From contig NZ_JFHE01000014.1 in assembly GCF_000698555.1 (NCBI RefSeq), positions 62,001-126,000 on the forward strand: a stretch of 64,000 nucleotides of DNA, written 5' to 3'. The notes under the pieces were generated by a model, which was given only the letters and a program-made list of their open reading frames with translations, was not told the origin of the DNA and did not search any database. The position numbers and the translations under genes are program-made. Within the stretch, counting starts at the first letter, position 1; the number at the start of each line of letters is the position of its first letter. Source of the DNA: Caballeronia grimmiae (GTDB lineage: Bacteria > Pseudomonadota > Gammaproteobacteria > Burkholderiales > Burkholderiaceae). Positions 27,808 to 36,020 of this stretch are shown piece by piece.

Positions 27808-29118
27808 ATGCAGAAGAGCGGCAATATTCGGCGACGGCTCGCGGTGGCCGCCGTACTGGCGATGTGCGCGTCCATGCTGCCCGCATCGGCGACGCCGAGT
27901 CTCACCATCGATGGCTCGTCGTCGTCGCTCGAACGCGCGTACGTCGCGTTGCCGTCGTTTGCATCGGCGAGGGCGAACACGGGCGTGGCAATCCACCAGA
28001 TCGGCGATACGAAACTGCTCGACGCCGTGAAGGACGTCGGCTTCTCGTTCGTGCGCACCGACCTCTTCTGGGAAGCGGTGCAAGCGCCCGATGGCTGGCA
28101 CTTCGCCGGCTTCGATGGTCTCGTGAACAATCTGCGCGCACGCGGCCTCGGCGCGCTGCTGATTCTCGGCTACAAGCATTACGCCTTTAGCCCGAATCAG
28201 CCGCCGACATCCGCGCCGCAGCTTGCCGCGTTCCGCACGTATGTCTATCAGGCCGCCTTCCGCTATCGCGATGCACCCGTGCGCTTCGAAGTGTGGAACG
28301 AGCAGGACCACAAGGATTACTGGCTCGCGGAACCATCGCCTGCGGCTTATCGCGCGCTGCTTCAGAACGCGGTGCAAGCGGCGCGGACCGCCAATCCGAA
28401 CGTCGTGATCGCAACGGGCGGAGTCCAGCAGGTCGATCGCGGCTTCATTCGCGCAGTCGGCGATATCAGCGCGACGCAGACGGGCCCCGATGCAGTGAGT
28501 GTGCATCCATACCGGCAGCAGGAGCCGGAGACGGTGCTCGACGACTATCGCGAGTTGCGCCACGACCTGTCGGGCTACGTTAAACGTCCGCAAGTGTGGG
28601 CAACCGAATGGTCATACCCGAGCTTCGGATATCACTATGTAGCTGATATCGGAAATGGTCATTCAAGTGAGGCGCGTGCGAGGCAGGCTAACTATGCGGT
28701 GCGGCTGCTGATGATGAACTGGATCGCGCAGGTCGGGCTGACGTCGTATTACGACATGCGCAACGACGGCACCAACCCGAAGGAAATGGAACATAACTTC
28801 GGACTACTGGATGCCGGAAACAGAAAGCTGCCCGCGTATCACGCAGTAAAGCATCTGTTCGCGTTCACGGGCAACGCAAAAAACGCGCGCTACTTCATCG
28901 ACGAGAAGGAGCAGACCGTCGTGCTCAAGTTCGACGATGCGCGCGCCACGAAATACGTTGTCTGGTGCTACGGCGCGGGCAACGTCATGAATCTCGATGT
29001 ATCGCGTCTGCCGGCCAGCGCGGTCATCGCCGATCTGTACGGCACGCGGCGCGACAGGCGCAACGTGCTGGCAGTGACCGAAGCGGAAGGACCGGTGTTC
29101 ATCACGGTCGGTTCATAG
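27808..29118 (+). CDS. Secreted clan GH-A glycoside hydrolase-like protein
   Basis: 436 residues with a signal peptide (about 1-33, ending SATPS). A TIM-barrel glycosidase is suggested by RFEVWNEQDHKDYW (general acid Glu in the Asn-Glu pair, about residue 167) and by VWATEWSYPSFGYHYV, with a strand-7 nucleophile Glu at about residue 269. It resembles GH39/GH5-type exopolysaccharide-modifying enzymes. It starts 4 bp after the polymerase-like gene, so it probably trims or releases the polymer made by this locus. Confidence 0.83.
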   Translation: MQKSGNIRRRLAVAAVLAMCASMLPASATPSLTIDGSSSSLERAYVALPSFASARANTGVAIHQIGDTKLLDAVKDVGFSFVRTDLFWEAVQAPDGWHFAGFDGLVNNLRARGLGALLILGYKHYAFSPNQPPTSAPQLAAFRTYVYQAAFRYRDAPVRFEVWNEQDHKDYWLAEPSPAAYRALLQNAVQAARTANPNVVIATGGVQQVDRGFIRAVGDISATQTGPDAVSVHPYRQQEPETVLDDYRELRHDLSGYVKRPQVWATEWSYPSFGYHYVADIGNGHSSEARARQANYAVRLLMMNWIAQVGLTSYYDMRNDGTNPKEMEHNFGLLDAGNRKLPAYHAVKHLFAFTGNAKNARYFIDEKEQTVVLKFDDARATKYVVWCYGAGNVMNLDVSRLPASAVIADLYGTRRDRRNVLAVTEAEGPVFITVGS

Positions 29119-29203
29119 CATCAAGCGGCGTGTACGAGGGAACGCGCCGTCGTCGGTTGCGACTGACGTCTCTGGTTTTCATCTAATTTGTTAGGGATAT
29201 AAC

Positions 29204-31573
29204 ATGCTTTCATATAACATGCGCCCCGCCATGACGCCAGTTCCGCAACGCGGCGACGGTCTGGCCGATCTGTGGCGCAGCGTCGTGCGTCACAAGACCT
29301 TGCTCGGCGCTGTGACCGGCACGTGTTGCGCCGCGGGCGTGCTTTACGTTCTGCTCGCTACGCCGCAATACCGCGCCGAGGCGCTGTTGCGCGTGCAAAG
29401 CAAGGCGGGCACGTCGATCAGCGCACTGTCGGACGTATCCGGTTCCATGGCCGCCGATGCTTCCGCCAGTGATGAAAGCGATGTACTGACTTCACGCTCG
29501 GTCGTGAGCGCCGCGATTGCACAGACGAGCGCCGATACCGTCGTCGAGACGCAAAGTCATTTTCCGCTGATCGGTAGTTATCTGGCTTCGCGTCACGCAA
29601 GCGACAGCGAGCTCGCGCCCGCGCCGTTCGGACTGGACCAATATGCATGGGGCGGCGAGCGCCTGAAACCCGGCGTTTTCACGGTGCCCGAATCCGCGTT
29701 GAAGATGAAGTTCCACGTGATCGCGGGGCAAGGCGGACGCTGGACGCTCTTCGACAAGGACGACAAGGCGCTCGCGCAAGGGCGTGTCGGCGAGACTGTG
29801 TCCTTTCAGGTCGATACGCCGGAAGGGCGTGCTCCCGGCGAACTGCGCATCGACACGTTGCGTGCGCGTCCCGGCGTGAGCTTCGAGTTGCGCAAGTACT
29901 CGCAACAGACGACGTTCGACAACGTGCTCGCGCGGCTGCGCACGTCGATTCCGCCGCGTGAATCGACGCTGCGCGATCCGTCGTTGATCCGTCTCAGCTA
30001 TCAGGCCGAATCGCCGCTGGTGGCGCAGGCCATGGTCAACGCGATCATCAAGACGTATCAGGAGCGCGATGCCGAACGCCGCGCTGCGCAGGCGCAGACG
30101 AGCCTAGACTTCCTGAAGAAGCGCCTGCCCGCGCTGAAGCACGATCTGGAAGCCGCGGAGAGCCGTCTGAACGCGTTTCGCACGCAGACCGGCACGGTCG
30201 ATATGGCGCAGCAGAACACCGCGCTCATCACGCGCATGAGCCGCCTCGAAGAGCAGCAGACGACCTTGCAACTGGCGCTCGACGCCGCGCAGCATCGCTA
30301 TCGGCCCGAGAACGAGAACTATCAGAGCGCGCTCACGCAGCTCAATCAGGTGAAGCATGAGATTGCCGAGACGTCGAAGATCGCAGCGAACCTGCCCACC
30401 GTGCAGCGGCAATACGTCGAGCTTGCACGTGATGTGGCCGTCACGACTCAGCTCTACACGAGCGTGCTGACCAATGCGCAACAGCTCGAAGTCGCGGCAG
30501 CCAGCACGCCGCCGGGCATGGCCGTAGTCGATTGGGCGGTCGCACCCGAGAAGCAATCGTGGCCGCGTGCGTGGATCGTGCTGCTCGGCTCCATCTTCGG
30601 CGGCTTGTTCCTCAGCACCGTGTCGATCTATCTCATCGCGATGAATCGCAAGGAGCTTCGTAGTCCGGAAGAAATCGATCACTTCTCGCAACTGCCGCGT
30701 CTTGCCGTGATCGCTCGTTCGACCGCGCAACTGAAGCAGGACGTCCGCGCGCTGACGCACAACGCCGCGCCCGCCAAGCTGCTCGCGATGGCGAGTCCGA
30801 CCGATCCGAGCATCGAAGCGCTTCGTTCGCTGCGCAGCAGTGTGCGTGCGATGCTGAGCGGCGCGCCGGTTCCGATGAACCAGTTCGGCCTGGGCGGCAT
30901 GAATCCGTTCAATTCGGCCAACGCGATGTCGTTCGCCGGAACCACGAGCGTGATGAATCCCGGCTACGTCGTCGATGCGAATCAACCGGGCGGCAAGGTC
31001 ATCCTGTTTACCGGTCCGACACAAGGTGTGGGCAAGAGCTTCGTGTCGTCGAACTTCGCGTATCTGCTGGCCGAGACGCGTGCGTCCGTGCTGCTGATCG
31101 ACGCCGACATGCGTCAAGGGCGGCTGCGTCACCTCGTCGATGGCCGCACCGGGCCGGGGCTGGCCGAAGTGCTGGAAGGGACCGCGCGCCCGGACGAAGC
31201 AATCGTCCCGCTCGGCAACGGTGGTCTCTCGATCATGGATGCGGGCGCGTTCTATCCGGAGAACCCGGCGGAACTGCTCGGCCGGCCGGCGTTCCAGGAA
31301 ACGCTCGCCATGCTGCGCGACATCTACGATTACGTCGTGATCGACTCGCCGCCGGTCCTGCCGGTTAGCGACGCGCTTTCCATCGCGACGCAGAACTGCG
31401 ACTTGGTGCTGCTGGTGTCGCGGGCCGATCGGACGGGTGCGCGGCAACTGGAGGAAACCTTGCGGCGCCTGGAGAACGTGGGCGCGAAGGTCGGCGGTCA
31501 CGTGTTCAACGGGTTCGCGCCGGGACGCTACGGCGCACGCGAAGAGTACGGCTTCAAGACGGTCGCGCGTTAA
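29204..31573 (+). CDS. Wzc-like polysaccharide tyrosine autokinase
   Basis: 789 residues; AGGGA 6 nt before the ATG. Order: Wzz domain (about 20-110), TM1 (about 33-53), a periplasmic coiled coil (about 300-410), TM2 (about 458-480), a low-complexity linker (residues about 550-595, rich in Met, Asn, Phe, Gly), then the BY-kinase. The kinase shows Walker A TGPTQGVGKSF (about 604), Walker A' LLIDADMR (about 633) and Walker B YVVIDSPPV (about 710). Its tail has only two tyrosines (GRYGAREEYGF). It controls chain length and export. Confidence 0.93.
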   Translation: MLSYNMRPAMTPVPQRGDGLADLWRSVVRHKTLLGAVTGTCCAAGVLYVLLATPQYRAEALLRVQSKAGTSISALSDVSGSMAADASASDESDVLTSRSVVSAAIAQTSADTVVETQSHFPLIGSYLASRHASDSELAPAPFGLDQYAWGGERLKPGVFTVPESALKMKFHVIAGQGGRWTLFDKDDKALAQGRVGETVSFQVDTPEGRAPGELRIDTLRARPGVSFELRKYSQQTTFDNVLARLRTSIPPRESTLRDPSLIRLSYQAESPLVAQAMVNAIIKTYQERDAERRAAQAQTSLDFLKKRLPALKHDLEAAESRLNAFRTQTGTVDMAQQNTALITRMSRLEEQQTTLQLALDAAQHRYRPENENYQSALTQLNQVKHEIAETSKIAANLPTVQRQYVELARDVAVTTQLYTSVLTNAQQLEVAAASTPPGMAVVDWAVAPEKQSWPRAWIVLLGSIFGGLFLSTVSIYLIAMNRKELRSPEEIDHFSQLPRLAVIARSTAQLKQDVRALTHNAAPAKLLAMASPTDPSIEALRSLRSSVRAMLSGAPVPMNQFGLGGMNPFNSANAMSFAGTTSVMNPGYVVDANQPGGKVILFTGPTQGVGKSFVSSNFAYLLAETRASVLLIDADMRQGRLRHLVDGRTGPGLAEVLEGTARPDEAIVPLGNGGLSIMDAGAFYPENPAELLGRPAFQETLAMLRDIYDYVVIDSPPVLPVSDALSIATQNCDLVLLVSRADRTGARQLEETLRRLENVGAKVGGHVFNGFAPGRYGAREEYGFKTVAR

Positions 31574-31627
31574 GCGGGACGGGCGGTCCGGCGGATCATC
31601 ACGCCGGACTGCCGAGCTGCCGGACGG

Positions 31628-33004
31628 TCAGGCGTCGGCGTGCAGGAGTTGCTGCAACGTGCCGACGACTTCGTCCCAGCCGCCGAGTTCGCTTGCCCGC
31701 ACGAGGCGCATGCTCGGATACCAGGGCGTGGACGTCGGCTCGCGCTCGTACCGCCACTCGGCGACCTGATTCAGGAACATGTAGCAGCGCTTGCCGAGGG
31801 CGCCGGCGTAATGACTCAGCCCGCCATCGTTGCCGATGAAGATATCCAGCTGGTCGATGATTGCCGCCGAGTGAGCCAGCGTCAGATCCAGGTTGAGCGT
31901 GGTGAAACGGTCGAGATCGGCCGAGCGCGGGTCGTTCAGCCAGCGGCGGCGTTCGAAGCCCCGTTGCATGATGACCCAGTACACATCGCGGGAGTCTTCG
32001 AACAGCGGATCGAGGTCGGGCAGGCACAGGCTGCGGTTCGCGAAGTTGTTCGCCGATTCGCAAGAAGACCAGAACAGGCCGACGCAGCGCCGTCCGCGCG
32101 CACGCGTCCGAATTTCATCGATGATGCCGTCGACACTCGACGGATGGGCCGGCTCGATGTACCGGTGCGACGGCGCGTAACCCAGCACCGGGAAGAACGA
32201 CGTGAAAAGACTGAACGGGTCGGTCCACATTGCGGCGTCGCCGGACGGCTTTTCGAAACCGGCGGCGTACATTGTGCGGGCCAGTTCGGCTCGCTCCGGC
32301 TCGGGCATCGCGAGGCGAAGCAGGTTGTTGTCGTAAAATACCTGTACACCCATCGCTTCCAGCGCACAAAGGTAGCGCGACCAATTGACCATATCGCCAT
32401 AGCCGGACGCGACCAGACGAACTTCGAGGCGCGCGGGCAGGGCGCGTTCGCCGGTCCAGTAGCCCGCCAGATCGAGATGAGGGAAGAGGATTCGGCGTGA
32501 ATCATGGGACGACCAGTAACGATGCATTGCCGCGACGCCCTGCGCGATGCCATCGCGCCGCATCGTGCTGCGCGCCTGATGGTGGCCGAGGACGAAAGCC
32601 GAATGCTCGTCGAGACCGTCGGGAGTGATGCCGATAACGCCGTCGTCGTCACCGAGATAATGCCAGCCGTAGACGCGCCACAGACAGGCGGCAACCGGCG
32701 AGGTGTTCGCCTTCTGCGCGAACTGTTCAATGGCCGCGAGCGCCACTTCCTTAAGTCCTAGGTGAACACAGATGTCACACAGACAGTGAACGTGGAAAGC
32801 GAAATTCTCGGATTTGCGTGTCAGCCCGACGCAAATGTCGAGCGCCTTGTTGAATCGGCCAGCGCGAAGGTGGGTGACGGCTCGCCAGTGCCAGTAGTCG
32901 GGCGTGTGGCCGTCCGAAGCACGCCGTTCGTCGAGGAATCGGAAACACTCGGCGATATTGCCCGCGTAGAGTTGCTGATGGAGGTCGTGGTATTGCTCGA
33001 TCAT
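31628..33004 (-). CDS. TPR-domain glycosyltransferase-like protein
   Basis: 458 residues. The N-terminal half has TPR-like helical pairs (YWHWRAVTHLRAGRFNKALDICVGLTRK and following). The C-terminal half carries a GT-B-like ending: AIIDQLDIFIGNDGGLSHYAGALGKRCYMFLNQVAEWRYERE, as in TPR/GT9-related proteins in which an Asp/Gly-rich loop binds the nucleotide sugar. No signal peptide, so cytosolic. It faces the Wzc-like gene and most likely serves the same polysaccharide, but is transcribed separately. Confidence 0.78.
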   Translation of the reverse strand: MIEQYHDLHQQLYAGNIAECFRFLDERRASDGHTPDYWHWRAVTHLRAGRFNKALDICVGLTRKSENFAFHVHCLCDICVHLGLKEVALAAIEQFAQKANTSPVAACLWRVYGWHYLGDDDGVIGITPDGLDEHSAFVLGHHQARSTMRRDGIAQGVAAMHRYWSSHDSRRILFPHLDLAGYWTGERALPARLEVRLVASGYGDMVNWSRYLCALEAMGVQVFYDNNLLRLAMPEPERAELARTMYAAGFEKPSGDAAMWTDPFSLFTSFFPVLGYAPSHRYIEPAHPSSVDGIIDEIRTRARGRRCVGLFWSSCESANNFANRSLCLPDLDPLFEDSRDVYWVIMQRGFERRRWLNDPRSADLDRFTTLNLDLTLAHSAAIIDQLDIFIGNDGGLSHYAGALGKRCYMFLNQVAEWRYEREPTSTPWYPSMRLVRASELGGWDEVVGTLQQLLHADA

Positions 33005-33326
33005 GCTGGAGTCCGTGAAGTAGGTTCAGTTGCGCTCGATCGTGTGATCCCGCTTGCTTACCTCTTTGTAGTAGGACCAGCGTGGCGCATCAACACGCGA
33101 CTATGGCACGCAGAGCGGCAGTGTTTCAGATTCGGAATGATCGCCCAAGAAATTTGACGATTGGACGATCTCTACCTGCGACCAATCAGAAATTCCGCGG
33201 TTATTCCAGATAAGCCGCGGGCAAGGTTGCAAGCCAGGCGTTCGTCAAAGTCGCGCGCAAGCGGTACGGATTCTGGACGAATGGCGGACGCCATGATTGA
33301 ACAAGTTCGTTCTGAGAATCAGGGCT
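33005..33326. other. 322-bp spacer
   Basis: Lies between the receiver gene's stop and the glycosyltransferase start, both minus strand. It should carry the glycosyltransferase promoter and the receiver gene's terminator-like hairpin (33195-33220). Base composition falls toward AT from here to about 34.6 kb. Confidence 0.5.
33195..33220 (-). terminator. Terminator-like hairpin after the receiver gene
   Basis: CCGCGG-TTAT-tccag-ATAA-g-CCGCGG: a 10-bp stem with one bulge, followed on the minus strand by AATTTCTGATT. It is a weak T-run, so termination is plausible but not certain. Confidence 0.4.
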
Positions 33327-33788
33327 TCATAGCAGTTGACGCGCGCCACGGAACATTGCATCGATCTTCGGGGATACGCCGCCGTAATTGCCGGACAACA
33401 GCTGCTCGCAAAGACGGAAGATGTCGATCATTTCGTCCGATTTGCTGCAGATCCCGATCCGGTTCATGCAGAAAATCTCGTCCAGAATAATCACGTCTCT
33501 TAATGTCGTGCAAAACAAAATAGGAACGCAGGGAAAGCGGCGTCTTAATTCGATAAGACAATCCAGATTACCTATATCCACGTCTCGCTGTACGCACACG
33601 GGATCGAGTATGAGAAGGTCGACGCTGTTGGCCTGCAGGCGGTCAATCAGATCGAAACGTAAAATCACCGAATCAACCGTGCTCTCCAATGGACCTTCGC
33701 TGAGCAGCGATCGCAAGGCGTGAACAATGACCGGTGCGGTTTCAGCGACGAGAATCTGACGACGAGCAAACTCCTGTTTCATTTCCAT
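33327..33788 (-). CDS. Stand-alone receiver-domain protein (NarL/RcsB-like, no HTH)
   Basis: 153 residues. A complete receiver: Glu in strand 1 (LVAETAPV), phospho-acceptor Asp62 (LLILDPVC), Thr94/95 (LFCTTLRD) and Lys116 (GICSKSDEM). It ends after LSGNYGGVSPKIDAMFRGARQLL, exactly where NarL-type regulators switch to a LuxR HTH, and no HTH is found downstream in any frame. Either a true single-domain regulator or a truncated one. It lies in AT-richer DNA, a sign of foreign origin. Confidence 0.8.
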   Translation of the reverse strand: MEMKQEFARRQILVAETAPVIVHALRSLLSEGPLESTVDSVILRFDLIDRLQANSVDLLILDPVCVQRDVDIGNLDCLIELRRRFPCVPILFCTTLRDVIILDEIFCMNRIGICSKSDEMIDIFRLCEQLLSGNYGGVSPKIDAMFRGARQLL

Positions 33789-34015
33789 GCCCTGTAAGGT
33801 GTTGAAGAGTGAATCGGTTTCAGAAACCGAGAATAACTGAGTAAGAGGTCACGTACTATTAAAATTTTTCGACTGTCCATTCTAAACTCCATAGTAAGAG
33901 TCATTCTTATGAAAATCCGAGTTAAATTAAATGCCTTTGAGGTGAATTAACGGATTTGCGGCAGTTAGTTTTTAGAGGTCCGTGATCAATGCCTGTAATC
34001 GTCGAAACGGCTCAA

Positions 34016-34260
34016 ATGAACAGGTCACGCATGAAACCTTCAAAAAGTGTTGCGTTGACTGAACAGACAGAGTTCGTCTTGCTGGCGTTGCTGCGAGCCT
34101 CGTCTTTGCAGCAGGGAAGATTGTGACCAAGGAGGTGAGGCCGCAATACGATGTATCTGAATTGACCTGCGCGGCGTGCTGCCGACCTCCGCCGAGAACG
34201 TGGAGCCATGCGCCGTTTGGGAGGGTGCGCGTTCGAGAGTTTTGTTCGAATTCACAGGTT
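34016..34260 (+). pseudogene. Possible relic of a winged-helix DNA-binding domain
   Basis: The frame from ATG 34016 reads VALTEQTEFVLLALLRASS...GRL then a stop; after a shift it continues IVTKE and, in a third frame, NVEPCAVWEGARSRVLFEF. The first part resembles the OmpR/PhoB wing-helix motif (LT-x-x-E-F-x-LL-x-L-L ... G-R-x-V-x-K-E). Resemblance is short and frames are broken, so this is tentative. Confidence 0.25.
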
Positions 34261-34543
34261 GTACACGTAGATGGTTGTCGTTCACCGCTTCTCCTATACA
34301 GCCTGTAAAGCGGAGTCCGACGATTACTATTGCATGTCAGTTTGTTTCGCCGCGATATGTGGATTAATGCCAAATTTTGCGAAACATCCTTTCCCTGCTA
34401 TTCAACGGGAACGTCCGTATTCATTGATTCCGTACCATCGAGTTAATGAGGCGCGACTGCCCCCCGTTCGATATTCGCAACCAAATTCAAGTTGAGCTAA
34501 CCCCGCCCTTGGTGATTCGACTTATCTCATTCGGTCGACTGCC

Positions 34544-34549
34544 TATAAT
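34544..34549 (+). promoter_or_regulatory. -10 hexamer of the TetR gene
   Basis: A perfect TATAAT lies 83 bp upstream of the TetR start. No good -35 sits at 16-18 bp (CTTATC at 17), so it may need an activator or be weak. The nested inverted repeat lies just downstream of the expected start point near 34557. Confidence 0.4.
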
Positions 34550-34576
34550 CTCGTTCCCGAACCACCATAGAAGTGC

Positions 34577-34616
34577 GTACAGTGAAGCGCAAGTTCCGCG
34601 CTTACATACGCTGTAC
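34577..34616. promoter_or_regulatory. Nested inverted repeat, candidate TetR operator
   Basis: Outer arms GTACAG (34577-34582) and CTGTAC (34611-34616); inner arms AAGCGC (34585-34590) and GCGCTT (34598-34603). The whole lies 15 bp before the TetR start codon and downstream of its -10, the usual place for autorepression. Confidence 0.55.
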
Positions 34617-34631
34617 AGTTGAGAGGCTTGT

Positions 34632-35198
34632 ATGAATGATGTACGAGAGCGCATCCTCGGAACCGCCGCGCGTTTGTTTTCTCAGCATAGCTGCCACCAG
34701 ATCGGCGTCGACCTGATTGCGAGGGAATCGAACGTGTCGAAGGTGACGATGTACCGGTACTTCCAGTCGAAGGAAGCGTTGTTGCTGGAAGTGTTGAAGG
34801 AACGGATGCAGGCAATAGAAGAGGCGCTCACATGCGCCATCGCCTGCAACCCGTCGGGCAGGGAGCGGCTTAGGGCGATCTTCCGATGGTACGAAAGCTG
34901 GTTCAATCAGCCCGATTTTCAGGGATGCGTCTTTGTCGCGGCGCTTTACGAGTATCACGCCCATCCGCAGGTAGTCAGCATGGCGGAGGCGCAAAGGGAG
35001 CGGCTTCGGGAACTGATCCGGCGCACTTTGCTCGACATGATTCATCCGTCCGTTCTGGACCAGTTGAGCCGCCAGATGGTGTTTTTGCTGTACGGCGCGA
35101 TCTTTTTTGCGCAGACGGGCAGGAAAGGCGCGGCGGCGCAGGATGCGTGGGAATGCGCGAGTCAGCTTATCGACTTCGCTATACAAGGAAGAGCTTGA
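34632..35198 (+). CDS. TetR/AcrR-family regulator
   Basis: 188 residues, GAGAGG before the ATG. N-terminal HTH (about residues 3-48): RERILGTAARLFSQHSCHQIGVDLIARESNVSKVTMYRYFQSKEALLLEVL. The ligand domain (about 60-185) includes GCVFVAALYEYHAHP, as in TetR_C-type multidrug or organic-hydroperoxide-type regulators. No adjacent target gene in the same direction, so it may act on itself and a distant gene. Confidence 0.92.
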   Translation: MNDVRERILGTAARLFSQHSCHQIGVDLIARESNVSKVTMYRYFQSKEALLLEVLKERMQAIEEALTCAIACNPSGRERLRAIFRWYESWFNQPDFQGCVFVAALYEYHAHPQVVSMAEAQRERLRELIRRTLLDMIHPSVLDQLSRQMVFLLYGAIFFAQTGRKGAAAQDAWECASQLIDFAIQGRA

Positions 35199-35335
35199 TG
35201 GAAGGTATCAAGAACGCGCGAGCGGTCGCATGACGCAAGGATGGTCGCTCACGCCTCAAAAAGCCCGGGCAGTGCCGTACGGACAGCTTCTATGAAAATA
35301 GGAACAAGGCGCGGTCCGAGGCAGCGCGGGGCTTT

Positions 35336-35530
35336 CTAGCGATCCGCGTTGTCGCCGTCAGGCGGCACGCCCGCGGGGCTCGGGGGATCACGTAACTCGG
35401 CGTCTTGTCCTGGGGCGTGCGGCGGATCTTTAGGCTGCGCCGGGCCCAGATCGGTCAGGCCGTCCGAGTCGATCGGGTTTTCGGGCGGATTGGTGTTTTC
35501 AGGAGATGCGGTCGAAATAGTGGCTCCATT
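35336..35530 (-). CDS. Possible small acidic Pro-rich protein, start uncertain
   Basis: The frame ending at 35336 reads ATISTASPENTNPPENPIDS, continues DGLTDLGPAQPKDPPHAPGQ and ends GDNADR-stop, with GC-rich third positions typical of real genes here. No ATG, GTG or TTG is well placed. An ATT codon preceded by ATGGAG is the best-positioned start but would be rare. It faces away from a similar small acidic gene at 35653. Confidence 0.35.
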   Translation of the reverse strand, partial: NGATISTASPENTNPPENPIDSDGLTDLGPAQPKDPPHAPGQDAELRDPPSPAGVPPDGDNADR

Positions 35531-35652
35531 TCCGTGACGTTCCAGTTTTCGTTGCGCAGCAAGCGGCGGTCCGCTCGCGTGGGCATTTTTCGTGCTGAAA
35601 CGGTATCGCGCGCTAGAACGCGCTTCCACGAACAACTGAACTGGAGTTGACC

Positions 35653-35802
35653 ATGACAATTCCGCAGAACGAACCCGGCACCGATGTCGTCGATAACGAC
35701 AAGGCGAAACAGCCAGCCACGCAGGCCGACGAGACCAACAAGGACTTGCCGCTAACCGAAGCCGATGACGGCAACACACGGACGCCGACGAATCCGTCTT
35801 GA
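35653..35802 (+). CDS. 49-residue acidic hydrophilic protein
   Basis: MTIPQNEPGTDVVDNDKAKQ...EADDGNTRTPTNPS, with GGAG 7 nt before the ATG. Entirely hydrophilic, no aromatic or Cys residues, likely unstructured. Similar small proteins are frequent in Burkholderia genomes, with unknown function. A GGCCGC/GCGGCC hairpin lies downstream (about 35815-35830). Confidence 0.6.
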   Translation: MTIPQNEPGTDVVDNDKAKQPATQADETNKDLPLTEADDGNTRTPTNPS

Positions 35803-36020
35803 CCGCCGGTGGGACGGCCGCCGCGCGGCCGATGCTTTGCCAGTTCATCGTAGCTGTCGGTAACGGCTGATGTGGACGCGCCAAACCGGCAGCCACGCAC
35901 GAAGAGCGGCTGCGGCAGGCGGGAGGCATCTGCCAATGACAAGCACGATATCTGATGTAAGCACGTAACAAAAATATCGCTAATTTGTCTTATGTCAAAT
36001 CGTCCAGACGCCAATACACA

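Larger units (their letters stand above)
33789..34631. other. 843-bp AT-richer, gene-poor stretch
   Basis: Base use is clearly more AT-rich than the window average, especially 33,855-33,955. It contains TAAGA-gtcat-TCTTA (33895-33909), a possible regulator relic (34016-34260), and the TetR promoter region (34544-34616). Otherwise no coding-like frame is seen. Confidence 0.6.

Noticed and set aside
31586..31609. Hairpin GTCCGGCG/CGCCGGAC after the Wzc-like gene
   Set aside because: No T-run on either strand; it may be a weak terminator but was not called.
33165..33290. 40-codon minus-strand frame MASAIRPESVPL... after the receiver gene
   Set aside because: No ribosome site and it overlaps the terminator-like hairpin; it does not encode an HTH.
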